Below, piece by piece: positions 40,601-55,400 of a DNA stretch of 64,000 nucleotides. The stretch is taken from contig JAMZAV010001284.1 in the NCBI GenBank assembly GCA_024449915.1, forward strand, positions 169,501-233,500, written 5' to 3'. The notes under the pieces were generated by a model. The model was not told the origin of the DNA, searched no databases, and saw nothing but the letters and a program-made list of their open reading frames with translations. The position numbers and the translations under genes are program-made. Numbering within the stretch: the stretch's first letter is position 1; each line of letters opens with the position of its first letter. The DNA comes from Sweltsa coloradensis (Eukaryota > Arthropoda > Insecta > Plecoptera > Chloroperlidae).

Positions 40601-43600
40601 TGTTTTTGTAAAGGTCGTACTTCTTAGAAGTCTTGTGTTTGATATCAGCTTAATATGTTTTGATAGTTCAACTGATTGCTTAGTTCATGTGCAGTGTTAA
40701 TCAAGTGTGCGATATTTATTACGTGACAATATGTATGATATTCAGTGCTTAGAGATCAGATTAATACAAGTAATAGTAGGGGCGAGTATTAGTGACTGAA
40801 CTGACACGAAAGTAGGGCGCAGGAGGTGGCATGCATCGGGATAGAAGCGAGGCTTGACCTTAAGCGACCTACGATTCAATATCGGTTGCACTACACAGAT
40901 GGATGAAGTATAAAAATCGTAATCAGTGTTCTCCACTTGATGATGCTCTAATCCCATCATCGTAAGCACTGAGCGTCATACATAAGAACTGCGAGATGAG
41001 TGTTCTGCCCGGCAATACACGCATGTAATGCTGCTCTTGTGCCTTGCGGGTGTTGCAGGTCTTGTAGTGGAACATTGAGCAATAATGAGACTGGGGACAT
41101 CGTAAGCACTGAGCGTCATACATAACAACTGCGAGATGAGTGTTCTGCCCGGCAATACACGCATGTAATGCAATTACCAGTAATACAGGGGAAACGCACT
41201 GCTCTTGTGCCTGGTGCGTCATACATAACAACTGCGAGATGAGTGTTCTGCCCGGCAATACACGCATGTAATGCTGCTCTTGTGCCTTGCGGGTGTTGCA
41301 GGTCTTGTAGTGGAACATTGAACAAAATGAGACTGGCGACCGATTAAACGATTATTCAATGGAAAAAACTGACTGATCACTTTAACAAATAAAGCGAGGT
41401 CTCTGCCGATCACTAACGGTACACGCTCATTCAAGTCAACTTGGACTCGTCCGTTATGCCCAGGACTTTTGTGGTGTTGTTAGTTCTATACAACATGCCA
41501 CTTTTACAAATAAGTCTGTAATTATAGTGGTCTGTTACTACAACATCAGACTTATGTGTAACAAACAAAGTCTACGGAATAAACAAAAAGTGCCCATAAA
41601 ACATGCTTGAGAGGAATTCTGAACACTTACACTTTTTGATGGTAGTTTGAGAAAAATAAGACTCAACTGACGTCCTTTAGGATCTTTATAATCTCTTATT
41701 GTATCATATATTGTTCTCAGCTTCTGGTTAAGGGCTGTAACAGCTGGGCTCTTTTTAGGTCTTGGAGAGCTGAAAAGATATTAACAATATATTGCATACA
41801 TTACAAGATTATAGTACATAGTAATTATTAGGACTTAATATACAATTAGTATGGAAAAGGCCAACTGGCTAGTTTAGTTTAGATTGGAGAAAGGTTGACA
41901 GGTTGGGAAAGCATAGAGAATATGAAGGGCTGGGGGCGACAAAACTTTTGACCTGCTGATGACAACTGCAGCTAATTTAAAGTTGTTTGTTACCTTAATC
42001 CGCGACGCGTTTCGTCCTTCTGGGACTCGTCAGGCGGATGGTGGCCACTAAAAATCCGCTAACTAGTACATACAAACAAAGCTCACAACACATAACCAAA
42101 CCTGTGGTAGGGCCATGCAAAAAGTAAATTCTGAGTGCATGATGTCATCATCAGCAAGGTTACATCACACAACATTTATACTGAGCCACACCGTCAGCAC
42201 AACCAGTATGGGGGCTTCCCTCCCAACTCTAGTGCTCAGGAGACAAAACATCCATGAATTACCCTGGATTCAAACCAGGACCTTTGGCAACAAGAGAAAA
42301 GCTGCCCCTCCTGCTGTTGCTGGGCAAGGGTGCCTCTTCATTCATTCTAAGAGGATATGTTAGAGATAGGAAGGGTGGAAACTGGTTAGTCACAAAACAG
42401 CACAACCAGTGAGAGGGCTTCCCTCCTAGACTCTGGTGCTTGGGAGACAAAAGAACCATGTCTTACCCTGGATTTGAACCAAAACCTGTGGCAACAAGAA
42501 AGGCTGCCCTACCAATTGGCTTGTTCACGCAAAGCTCCACGCAGATCGCGCCACTGCACTAACCCCCAAAACCAGGGTCCACTAGATACTTATTCCGAGC
42601 TGCTTGTTAGGTATCTAGCGGACCCTGCCCTAGACCGTGGCGGCGTTTGAAATAAACTATGTATAGCAGACTCTGCATTGTCAAATCTGTATGCTTCCTC
42701 TATTGTTTGTTTACGTATTGTTTTACGTAAGTAGTCGTACGGCCTATTTCAAGTAATTTTATTCAATAGCATATTTTGTTTGTTTAAACTTTTAAACAAT
42801 GAAAACGTGAACAATAGGAAAATTAAAATAAGAGCTGAAAGCACATGGCGCCGTTGAAGTCTAAACCTGGGGCCTAGCACTGTTATTGAGATTAGACCTA
42901 GGCCTACTTGGAATAAGGCTACTAAGGACTAGGGCCTAGGCTTTTCTTCAGCATTAGATTTAGACCTAGGCATATCAATATCATGGTATTATAAATTAGC
43001 AAGTATAGGCCTAGGCCCTACTTGCATACGCCTCAGCAAAGCCTAGGGCTTAGTCCTAGCCAGTGTTGATTTGTTGACATGAGAGAGGTTACGTAGACAA
43101 GAGGCAGAATAAAGACAATTGTCAGTATATTATGTGTGATTGTATTTATTTGTAGTAATAAACACGACAGTATGCCCTCCTTTCTCCTTACACGAATACA
43201 CACAGCAATTGGGCATTTTGCTTTCAACATAAAACTATGCAAACTGACAGTAAAAACAGTAGGCTGCTGACAGCTATGAGCAGCCATGACACCCGCAAGT
43301 TGGGCTATCTATCACCGCCGTCTACATCCGCCTTTACAGGCATCCAGACGGCGGTGGGGGGTTAGTACAATAGCGCAGCGTGGTGAGTAAAAGTCGCAGT
43401 GAACAAGCCAATTGTAATGGGATCCGAAAACGAAAAGAAACAATCCAACAAGTTGCAAGCTCTTGGCTATGGCACAGGCACATGTGCTAGCTCTTGGCTG
43501 CAGGTAAAGAGGTTGAAGGAAAAGATGAGTAGGGTCTAACAGGTTCATCACCTGCTAGGTCCCCCCAGCAGGACAAGGAGTCAACGTTGTAAGGAACAAG

Positions 43601-46358
43601 GAAACATGGACCCGCCAGTTAATATGTGAGCATAGGTGCTCCTGAAAAATAGAAAGACAATAAAACAAATTAATTTTGCGGAAAAAAAATAAAGTAGGCC
43701 TATGCTCGGCTGTGACTTAAAAGCATTTGATAAAAATGTGTGATATATTTTTACAAACGTAACTCGTTCATCTACAACAATGCACACTAGTCACTCATTC
43801 ACTGATATTTCTCCCGCCATCACAGGCATCAGTCACAGGGAAACATCAGGGATGACATAGCCCGGGTACCCGGTTCCAGAAATTACCCGGAGCCGATTTT
43901 AAGATCCGGGTATATTTCGCGGCCGTGTTAGGCTAATTCACCAGTTTAAATTACGCGCTACGTGGTTGCGGTCTTTCCCGCGGAGCGTGCCCGCTGCCTA
44001 AAGAGTAACTGGAGTTGACGACAGAGCGCGTTGTAAGCTATCACGTGCTTCCGTCCGTCTGGGCGAGTCGCGCCCATGCCACGAGCGAGTGCAAGAGAGA
44101 AAGACGCTGCAATAAATCTTGGACACTGCCGTCTGCGCAGTACGAGATGCGCGTACGATCCAACCAACTCACACTCACAGCTGACTGACAAAGATGGTTG
44201 GGTGTAGAAGAAGAATTCGCGATGCAATCATCTTTCAACCGATTCACGAAATTCGTAATCACGACGCATAGGATTGTTATTCCTGGGCTTATCTTCTTTC
44301 TTTCCCAGGCTTATCTTGCGACGAGAGCTTCAGCGCGGGATAAAGTAGTGAGAGATTTTCCCACATTCGATGCGTGTTTGTTTTCCCCTGCTTTCTGCGC
44401 GTAGGCCTAGGCCTACCTACAACGAGTTTCACTGCCTGTACAGGGTAATTGGTAAACTAATCTTTGGTGAAATGAAGAATGAAGATCATTGCCTGGTTAT
44501 CAAAGCGGTTCTTTATTTGTGAACGATTATTGCAAAGGTTTCCAGAGACGGAAACGTAGTCAGTCGGTATGACCTTCAAACCAACTAGTAGGCCTAGGAA
44601 ACAGCGTTTCCACACATCGTGACGTAACGGGACCCGAGTAATTTGAGTGCTGGAACCGGTTCCGAATTTTACTACCCGATGTCATCCCTACCAAGTACAG
44701 TGAAACCTCTATCCATAGTTTCTCGAACCACCTACTGTTTTCCTGCATCTATAGTGTTTTTTATGCACTCCCATAATAAGCTTTATTGTTATTTTCTATT
44801 TGATCCATAGTTCTTCCGGATCCATAGCTTTTTTTTCAAGTACTCCCCTGAAAAACGATGCATAGAGGTTTCACTGTTTACAAAGTGTGAGATGACATAT
44901 TGGATCCAGTGTACCAGAAGAGATAACACTTGAGACTGAGACATTATTAACTAAATCTTCAGGGGCTGTTTATGTTTGGCACAATACGGTATGTATGTGT
45001 ATACAACTTTGAAGTGGGCCAATACTATGACGGAGGTTTGATGGGCGTTTTTACTAACTGCAGTTGTTGGTGGCATACTAGTAGGCCCTACTTTTGTTTC
45101 TTTACTTTTAATTCATTCACATTACACACCAAATGTACCAAAACAAAAATGTAGGCATATTAGTACACAGAAAAGAGGAGAAGTAAATGGAGTGTAGCCT
45201 ACTAATTGAGACTACATGGCTGGTTTAAAACAACACTTACCTGTAAATTTCCCTGTTGACAGTTCGCTTGAGTGTTTTCTTGGCAGACTCTTGGTTTGAA
45301 GCCAGATCTTGGATTTTGTTCATCATAAATTCTTCCAGGGTATTTGCATCATCATAAATCATCGAACCTTCCTCATTGTACTGACGGCAGTTATTGAACA
45401 TCAACTATAAATAGATATATGTGAGCATTATCAGTAGGCATCTGTAACTTGAAATCAGCAACTCAGCTGTTCAAAAGAATAATCTATCCTTTATAGAATC
45501 TGTAGACCTATTATTAGTAGTAAAAATTTAAAAAAATAAGCAGTAATAATTTATTACTTATTACTTAGTAGGCCCTATTGCATTTAATGTTGGCATTGAT
45601 TATTTTTAGACCTAAAACTATAGATTTTAAAATCAATAGATGACATTCAATTTTTGTTAATTATAGTAGGTTATATGCACAAAGGAGGATCAAAATGTAT
45701 TGCAGGATCAAACTACAGTCAAACTTTATTTTCAGGTTCATCACTAGAAGGTTTTTACGTCGAATCAAGTGAGTTGTTCAAGTGGTTCATAAGGGTTATG
45801 TTCCATAACAATGTATGTAGTACCTTTTGAAAGAAAAAGTTGAAAAAGTTAGCCAGAATCCATAGAAATAAAGGTTTTTATATGAGGTTATTTAGGTTTA
45901 TAATAACAATTAACAAGTAACAATAGAAACTTTACAACAATCACCTACAATGCATTCACAAAGCACTTGCAAAGGAAAAGTGGTCCTACGCAAACTAAAA
46001 ACTTACAAAAAAGCTCATCCATCAACGCGGCGGGACTTAAGCGTTTTCCTAGTTTGGAGTCAATTGATGGTAAACAAAATATATAAGGAAATTCATTATA
46101 CTTTCACATTTAGTACCACTTTGCCTTGTTCCTTCAGAAACGTCCGAAAAGAAGTTTTACTTAATGAAATTCTAGATAGATATTGAATACCATAGATAGG
46201 GCTTACTAAAAAATTACATTGCATAAATTGGTGGAGAGGAAGGAGTTAGATGATGAGGAAGAAACAATGAGTCTGGCAAGCTTAGTATCTACAGTTTCAT
46301 GCCCTAGATAATGGTGGAAAACCACCACTCTACCCAACATAGCTGGAACTGAGTAAAG

Positions 46359-46402
<44 letters not shown>

Positions 46403-49400
46403 CTAACAATTAATTATTTAATAACAAGAGTATCAAGATAATATACCTTAAAATCAGCAACCATTTCTTCTTCCGAGGTGTACTTATCATTCTTTATATT
46501 TGCTTCAATAGTGAGTACATCAATAGGCTCAGCAATGACTTGGAAATAATCTGGATACAGTTTCTTGGAAGGTTTCTCCATGAACATGAGTATTGGCTGA
46601 CGTCCATCTTCACGCTACGTACAAACAACATTAAAACAGTTGTTACGCAGGGAAATGAAAGAAGTAAGAAAAGAAAAAGAAAATCAGATAATATGAATGA
46701 AGCATGTAGCTAGAATGTGACACCATGCTATCAAGAAAGCTTCTCCCCAAAAGTAAAACTGCTTGACAAGTGAAAAGTCTATGTAGAATTGACTTTATGT
46801 AAGTATGTAATAGGGATGACACCAGAAATTACCCGGAGCCGATTTTAAGATCCGGGTATATTTTGCGGCCGTTTTGTAACCTTTTGGTCTGATATGAGAC
46901 AATTTCAAAATATTTAAATATTAATTTGTTCCCGGCCTTTCAAATTGTATAATTATTTTGAATAATTAATTACATTTAAATAATTACATGAACTATTTCA
47001 GCCAATAATATTTCATTTTATTGTGTTATGACAATTTATCAGCCACGCGTAATAAATAATGACTAGTGTTTGTGCTTCGTTTCGCGTCGTCATGGCCAGC
47101 TGCGGTGATTACGTAATCGATGTCCGTGTACTCTGTGTGCAGGAATCATAAACATGTCACAGTCGTAAGCTTATGTGCGGGAATGGAATGTTTTCTCGTT
47201 CACTGCGCTACATTATCGGCAAGTACACCCGAACTCTGGTCATTCAATGACGTCACACATAGCTTGTGGAGTGTGGAAACATTACTTTCATCAACATTTG
47301 CGCAACACAACTTGCACGTGCGTGCATAAATCTCGGACGGAATGACAGTCTCAAGTCGACTTGTATGCATCTTTTGAATGGTTGGTATCAATAAACTATC
47401 CGAGTTTCATCATGCAACTACGTCACGTTTTTAGAACCGTGGGACCGAAAACATACCCCCACTTCTGCCTAATCACCAGGGCGTAATAGACTAAGCCAAT
47501 TACAACACTCAATTTCCGTGACTACGTCACAAAATCATCAGTCGAAACAAACGCGAGCAGAGAAGGCTGATTTCTTCAGACACACTTACTTGGTCTCTCG
47601 AGGAGACTTCACGTCCGGGTTGCGGCTCTAGACAGGGCGGATCAACCAGGAACTTGGGCGAGAATTTGGAACTTCGATCGTTTGGATTTTGGAACTTGGA
47701 ACGTGGGCGAGAACTTGGGCGAGAATTTGGAACTTCGATCGTGGGCGAGAACTTGACCCCTGGACCTGGTCAATATCTACAAATCTACGAATCGCGATAA
47801 CACGGTAAAACAAACTTGCTATCTACGAACGAACTTTTATAAAATGGCTGGCTAACTTTTTATTATTGAGAACTTTTTATTATTGAGAACTTTTTATTAT
47901 TGAGAACTTTTATTATTGGGAACTTTTGAGAATTTGATAACATGTTTTTGTAATTGTAAATGTAACATAACTTGATTTGATTCATTATAATTGTATTTTG
48001 AAACTGGTTTTGTTAATTTGTGTTAACCTTTCGTTGTCTGTCTGTCCCACTCAATATTTTATTTCAGTTTTCTTAAATTAAACTTCAGCAGTTGGCAAGA
48101 CTACTGACTTGAGCTAGACCGGCGCACTCTTCTAAGGTTGGTAATTGTTTTTCTCAACAGCTGTTTGACTTTGAGTGACAGTGAATTTTTGTTTGATTGT
48201 TTTTCAATTTTGGATAAAATAAAGTAATTTTTTATTGTTTTAATTTGTTGTGGGGGCTTGTTTGGCTATTTAGCGACATTGGCTTCAACTAGTGGGGCTA
48301 TTTAGCGACATTGCCGCTGCCAACGTGTGGCTACTTACTTGTTCACGACCCCGAGATTAATAATAAATAACTTAATAAATAATGTAAAACGTGGTGCTTG
48401 CCAACTTTTAACCTAAAATTTTATTTTGAAAACTGAATAATTAAAATCAAAAATGAGTGAAAAGGACGACAAGGAAGGTTATTGTTCTGAGAGTGATACT
48501 AATGTAGAATTCAATGTTACTAGTGACACGACACCTGAGATCATGGAGGCTCCAGAGGTCCACAACCCACTTGCCGAATCCACTCACCTAGGCCTAGAAT
48601 CTCCTAGACCAGTGATGGAAATCACAAGGCCTAACGAGATCACACCTAAGCCTGGACCTAGAACTACTTCTACAGGTACTGCAGGCATTAACCAACAACA
48701 CAGTGAGTCTAGCGAAGTAAAAGAAAATTTATTGTTAACTACACTTATGAAACACATAGATAAGGGAAACGCGGAACTCAAAGCAGATCTCAAAAACTGG
48801 TTTTGCCAAAATAAATGCAACGCTCGATAGAATAAGTGAGGAACGTAGAGCAGATCGGATAGAACGTGAATCAAAATTGAAAGCAGATAAAGTAGGCATA
48901 GAGAGAGATAGAACAGAAACAGATGTTGAAGCGTGTGATGAGAAAAATGTTGGGTTATTGGAGAATGCTAGAGATATTGATGTTTCCGGGTTAATTAATA
49001 ATAATAACAATGATGTCGTTGAGTTAAACCTTAGTGTAAGTGATGGATAGTGAAAGTGTAGGGCGAGATAGGGCTAACAATATGCAGTTAGTGATGAAGT
49101 TGATAATGGGAGAAACAGAGTTAATAAAGTTGAATTTAGTTGTGACGTAAGTGATGTAAGTGAAAACGTAAGTGATAAAGTGATAAACAAAGTTAAAGTT
49201 GATAGTGGAAGTGACGTTGATAATGTAAATCTACGTAGAAGTGACGTTGATATGAGAGAAAACGGAGAACCTAAAAATGAAAGTGGAGAAGGTGAAACTT
49301 GTGTTAAAAATAATAATAATAAAGTGGAAGTGGAAATAAAAGAAATTTTTAACCCGGAATACATAAATAATCTAGTAATTGACGATAATGGAGTGAGAAT

Positions 49401-52400
49401 CGAACCAGTGAGAAATGAGTTAGTGATAGTGAGAGATGAGGGGATTGAGGCCTACTTAATGCGTAAACAAAATTTAAATAAAAACAAGCGTAACTTAAAC
49501 TTAAAATATTTTGGTCAGGATAAGTGGGATTTTGTAAAACAGAGAGATAAGATTAAAATCAATGACAGATGGTTTGGGAAAATTGAAAAACTTACTGAAC
49601 TATACAAGAGAAGGGAGCGTTGGAAAAATAAGCCTTCAGCAAAAATCAGAAAGTATGAGAGTGAAAAAGGGAAGAATTCTAAAATTAAATGATTAAAATG
49701 TAGACCGGTAGGAGGTTAGGACACCCAGGTGTCAACACTAGGGTACACAAAGCCTAAATAAACATAACCTAAAAACTTGCTTTTCATAAATTAAAAATAT
49801 GTACTTTAAACTAACACAAACCTAATCAACAACAATTTATAAACTAAACTTGACTGCTACTTAGAATATAAATTGGTATAAAATAAAATTGTAAATTTTA
49901 AATAATAACTTTGAATTTATTTTAATGTGGACTAAAAATAAATATTGAATCTAAACCAGAATGGATAGAGAACAGAAAGTGACAAGGAGCTTTGAGGGGA
50001 TTAAAACCTACCAGTAGAAAAAACACAGTAGGCCTAAATTAAATTACAAACATTTTAAAACCTACCAGTTTATAAAATAGAAAAGTGAGAGATAGATTAC
50101 TGTTAATTTCAACCAGCTGTTATAAAACTTGACCTTGACTTAAAATAACATAAACAATGGATGCATAGTGGCCAGCCTCCACAGACAGATAGACACTCTA
50201 GCTGCGAAAAGCAATAAAAATTAATGACTACTTAGATAAGATAAACAAATCTTCACTGACTGGCAATGAGTACAGTCACTCACAAATATTAATACACATC
50301 TTAAAGGAGAACATTTATAGCACAATTTAAAGGGGAACAGGGAACACTTCTTAGTAGCATCACACACAACTTAGGTTGTCACACTAAACTTGTGCATTGT
50401 CACACACAACTTGTATTGTCACACACATACTATGTGTTGTCACACCCGAACAAAATATAACCTCACATTTTTATAACATTAAAACTTTTTGAAGTTAAAA
50501 TTAGCTAATATTGGATTTGTTTTTCAAACATTAAAAATAAACTTACTTTTTATACTAAAATAATTTAAACCTAGTTTGGACTTGTATAAAAGTAGATTTT
50601 AAATTATAGTTGAAATGTTGAAACGTTGAAAGTGAACTTGGAACTCTGAAGTTGAATTTAATTTAAAATTGACAACCAACTTATTTTATAAACTAAACAA
50701 ACATGTAAAATTTAAAAATAGAAACTAGAAATAAATAGTAAATTTGAGAGCTTTCAGTGAAATAAAGTAAGGCTAGAGAGAAGTGAAACAGAAACAGATA
50801 GTGGAGTGTTAGATGATGATAAGAGGGTGAAGTTAAATACTAGATTGAAAGGTGGTCTCGAGTTAATGTTTAATAATAATAATAATAATAATGTGGTAGT
50901 TAATGTGAACGTAAGTGATGAAGTTGATGAAGTTGAAGTTGATAATGTAAGTGGCGATGTTGGTTAAGTTGAATTTTATGTGGACGTAAGTGACGGTAAA
51001 GTTGAATTTTATGTGGACGATGTTGGTTTAATTATTTATGTGGGTGTTTTATGTGGTCGTTAGGAACGATGTTGGTTAAGTTGAAGTTTTTGGTGGTCTA
51101 GGTGATGCGAACTTAGAATTAAGTAAAGTTGAAGTGGAAATAATAGAAGTTATTAACTCGGGAGTCACAATAATCTGGTATTTAACGTTAGCAATATGAG
51201 GGATAGGACAGTGAGAGATGATAGTGAACTGAGAGATAGTGAACTGAGAGATAGTGAACTTTGAACTTGAAGTGAATTTTTATTTTTCTTGAACAAAACA
51301 TAACTTGGAAACGTGGAGACATTGAACTATTTTATGAATAAACTTCTTGAACTTTGCTTGGAACTTTTTGCAATTTTTGTTGGAACATAACCTCACTTTG
51401 AATTTAAATTTGAAACTTAACGTGAATTCATACGTTGAACTGTAAATGGAACGTGACCTTGAACTTGAACTGGGATGTGAACTATTGTGCTTTTTAAAAA
51501 AAATTTGGGAATTTTATAAAATCGGATGGGAACCTACTACTACGTGGATTGAATTTGAAATAATTTTGAACTGAACGTTGTTTAACTTACAACTATTTTT
51601 AATAAATTCAAACTAGGATTTGACATAGGATTTAAAATAAAATAAATAAAAATTTGTTCGAGTAAGCTCGATAATAAAATAATACTTGACATATTTCTGG
51701 ATTTGAACCAAACCTTCGTGGAATTTGAACCCGAACAATTTTAAAAATTTATTTGAGATATTTGAACAGTGAATTTAAACTTGAACTTGACGTTACCTTG
51801 TTTTTGCAACCTTGTGTATTACCATATTTTGTTTTTGACACATTTTGGATTAGTAAAATTTTAATAAATAATTTTTAAAATAATAATTTGACTTTTTGGT
51901 GATATTGGATAGAGCCTAACAATAAATTTTATAATTTTAAATCATACTGAACAGAAACTAGATGAGGATGGGGGGATTGAACCGTGGATAGTTCAAATGT
52001 TTTTCAATTTTAATTTTTGGCGGACTTATTTGTTACAACAATAACAACTTTTCACATTTAAATACAAACACCTTACACTGACATGGATTTCACAGATGTA
52101 CTTATCAATAAGAGAGGAGACCGTATTGGCTGAACCAATATTTAATCAACCTTATAATTAATCAACCTTTAGTAATCGTGCATAATTAACTTGTTTTGTT
52201 GTCATCGTGTAATATTAGTGAGCATGTAATATGTATACGCCTTTTTGTAACAGTTTCCTGTATAGGTTGTGTTGCGTTATATATTTTTTTTATGGCGTTT
52301 TTAAGTATTTAGCGATGTAATTTTTTTGATCGAGTAAATACTTTATTAGATATGTTCTGGTGCGTTTATACCTGTGAGTTAAACATTTATGGGAGGCTGT

Positions 52401-55400
52401 ATAGAACAGCGAGCGAGTGAGTGGGAGAGGTTTAAATAAATAAACCACAGTATAATTATTTGACAAAGCAAACGGGAACACGTGTAAGCGGAATTTTGGA
52501 GTCAGTACTTCTTACCTGGGGTATTTGATGGATTTAGATTCTTTTGTCTAACGAAAACTTAGTACAGTGAGTAGTGGGCATACCAAATTAACAGGTTGAA
52601 CTTTTGAAATTTAGTCTGGAACATATCGAACCTATGAATTTAAACTTAATTTTAAGGCGAAGAGCGGGCGGTTTTCCATTGTAAGACCGGACAGTAACTA
52701 TAGTTACTACATATTCATTTTCGTATAATATCATACCTTGTTTTCTATTAGCTGATTTTTGTATTGTTATTTTACCTATGTTTAAACAACAGCAATGCTG
52801 AATAATTTTGATCGCAATCATAACTTGTGACACTTAATTTTCTGTTGATTATTGGAAAGATTTTCCATTGTGCAATTTAACAATTGTAAAACTTGATTAA
52901 TAATTTTGACTTTGACTTTATCTCAATGAGAGAATAATTTTGTGGACAGATACAAAGTTGAACCACGCGGTTAGATGGAAGGCATCTGGTTAGACGAAAG
53001 CTTCGGATATTTGATTGATAAATAACTTGATCGATAATTTAATTTTTTGCGACAACACGTAGCTGACTGATTACGTTTATTCAATTGTTTAATTTTTCTC
53101 GAGGGGATGGGGTGATAGCAGACATAATTAGTTCAGTTAATAGACTGTGTTGTGTTGATTGTGCCTGTGATATTTGTTCCTAAACCATCCTTTCTCTTTT
53201 CATGTCATATTCCTGTATCTTTGTGGTGTCGTGTACCTAAATAACAATTGTTTCCTTATTATTTTCATTGCTACTGTTGCAATATTTTACTTCTATAAAA
53301 AATCAATGCAAACATTGATAAAAACTGTATTCATTACTGTAATTTTCTTTTAAAAACTATAATTGAAACTAAATATTATTTGCAACCAATGGTAAATAAC
53401 CACACTCTCATTTTATTCAAAACATAACCATGCTTGTGAATAAAATAATACTTATAAAACTATAATGTAAAATTTAAATTTAAGAACTTAGTGAAGAACA
53501 TTCAAAATTTTCTACTACATTCAATTTGTTTCTGCCCTTCAGAGGGGATATGTAACCTTTTGGTCTGATAAGAGACAATTCAAAGATATTTAAATATTAA
53601 TTTGTTCCCGCCTTTCAAATTGTATAATTATTTTGAATAATTAATTACATTTAAATAATTACATGAACTATTTCAGCCAATAATATTTCATTTTATTGTG
53701 TTATGACAATTTATCAGCCACGCGTAATAAATAATGACTAGTGTTTGTGCTTCGTATCCGCGTCGTCATGGCCAGCTGCGGTGATTACGTAATCGATGTC
53801 CGTGTACTCTGTGTGCAGGAATCATAAACATGTCACAGTCGTAAGCTTATGTGCGGGAATGGAATGTTTTCTCGTTCACTGCGCTACATTATCGGCAAGT
53901 ACACCCGAACTCTGGTCATTCAATGACGTCACACATAGCTTGTGGAGTGTGGAAACATTACTTTCATCAACATTTGCGCAACACAACTTGCACGTGCGTG
54001 CATAAATCTCGGACGGAATGACAGTCTCAAGTCGACTTGTATGCATCTTTTGAATGGTTGGTATCAATAAACTATCCGAGTTTCATCATGCAACTACGTC
54101 ACGTTTTTAGAACCGTGGGACCGAAAACATACCCCCACTTCTGCCTAATCACCAGGGCGTAATAGACTAAGCCAATTACAACACTCAATTTCCGTGACTA
54201 CGTCACAAAATCATCAGTCGAAACAAACGCGAGCAGAGAAGGCTGATTTCTTCAGACACACTTAATTGTCTCTCGAGGAGACTTCAGTCCGGGTTGCGGC
54301 TCTAGACAGGCGGATCAACCAGGAACTTGGGCGAGAATTTGGAACTTTCGATCGTTTGTGATTTGGAACTTGGAACGTGGGCGAGAACTTGGGCGAGAAT
54401 TTGGAACTTGGAACGTGGGCGAGAACTTGACCCCTGACCTGGTCAATATCTACAAATCTACGAATCGCGATAACACGGTAAAACAAACTTGCTATCTACG
54501 AACGAACTTTTATAAAATGGCTGGCTAACTTTTTATTATTGAGAACTTTTTATTATTGAGAACTTTTTATTATTGAGAACTTTTATTATTGGGAACTTTT
54601 GAGAATTTGATAACATGTTTTTGTAATTGTAAATGTAACATAACTTGATTTGATTCATTATAATTGTATTTTGAAACTGGTTTTGTTAATTTGTGTTAAC
54701 CTTTCGTTGTCTGTCTGTCCCACTCAATATTTTATTTCAGTTTTCTTAAATTAAACTTCAGCAGTTGGCAAGACTACTGACTTGAGCTAGACCGGCGCAC
54801 TCTTCTAAGGTTGGTAATTGTTTTTCTCAACAGCTGTTTGACTTTGAGTGACAGTGAATTTTTTGTTTGATTGTTTTTCAATTTTGGATAAAATAAAGTA
54901 ATTGTTTTTTGTTTTAATTTGTTGTGGGGGCTTGTTTGGCTATTTAGCGACATTGGCTTCAACTAGTGGGGCTATTTAGCGACAGTTTTTAGGCTAATTC
55001 ACCAGTTTAAATTACGCGCTACGTGGTTGCGGTCTTTCCCGCGGAGCGTGCCCGCTGCCTAAAGAGTAACTGGAGTCGACGACAGAGCGCGTTAGGCTCG
55101 CTATCACGTGCTTCCGTCTGTCTCGGTGAGTCGCGCCCATGGCCACGAGTGAGTGCAAGAGAGAAAGATGCGGCAATAAATCTTGGACACTGCCGTCTGC
55201 GCAGTACGAGATGCGCGTAGCGCGTACGATCCAACCAACTCAACACTCACAGCTGACTGACAAAGATGGTTGGGTGTAAAAGAAGAATTCGCGATGCAAT
55301 CATCTTTCAACCGATTCACGAAATTCGTAATCACGACGCATAGGATTGTTATTCCTGGGCTTATCTTCTTTCTTTCCCAGGCTTATCTTGCGACGAGAGC

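Larger units (their letters stand above)
46875..54984. mobile_element. LTR retrotransposon without pol, TSD GTTT
   Basis: Direct repeats of 1436 and 1434 bp beginning TGTAACC and ending GCGACA, flanked by GTTT (46871-46874, 54985-54988). A purine-rich tract (AGAGGGGATA) precedes the right LTR. The 5.2-kb interior has only gag-like fragments and a small charged ORF; no protease, reverse transcriptase or integrase motif appears in any frame. It resembles a large retrotransposon derivative mobilised by another element. I could not recognise the primer-binding site. Confidence 0.82.

Noticed and set aside
40970..41335. CRISPR array
   Set aside because: Units are long, irregularly spaced and in an animal intron.
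42040..42070. Type III hammerhead using the upstream GCGGAT hairpin
   Set aside because: The strand before the hairpin does not pair with the sequence after GAAA, whereas the type I fold pairs fully.
44198..44404. 68-codon ORF conserved in two hAT-like copies (also 55270-55476)
   Set aside because: Conservation is explained by recent copying of the element; the third carrier has the block in another frame, and no domain is seen.
43847..44690. Eight-base target duplication for this hAT-like copy
   Set aside because: Flanking bases do not match in any register; only the second copy has a clear duplication.
48830..53550. Reverse transcriptase or integrase in the LTR interior
   Set aside because: No frame shows the catalytic motifs or an ORF of useful length; the sequence is AT-rich and repetitive.
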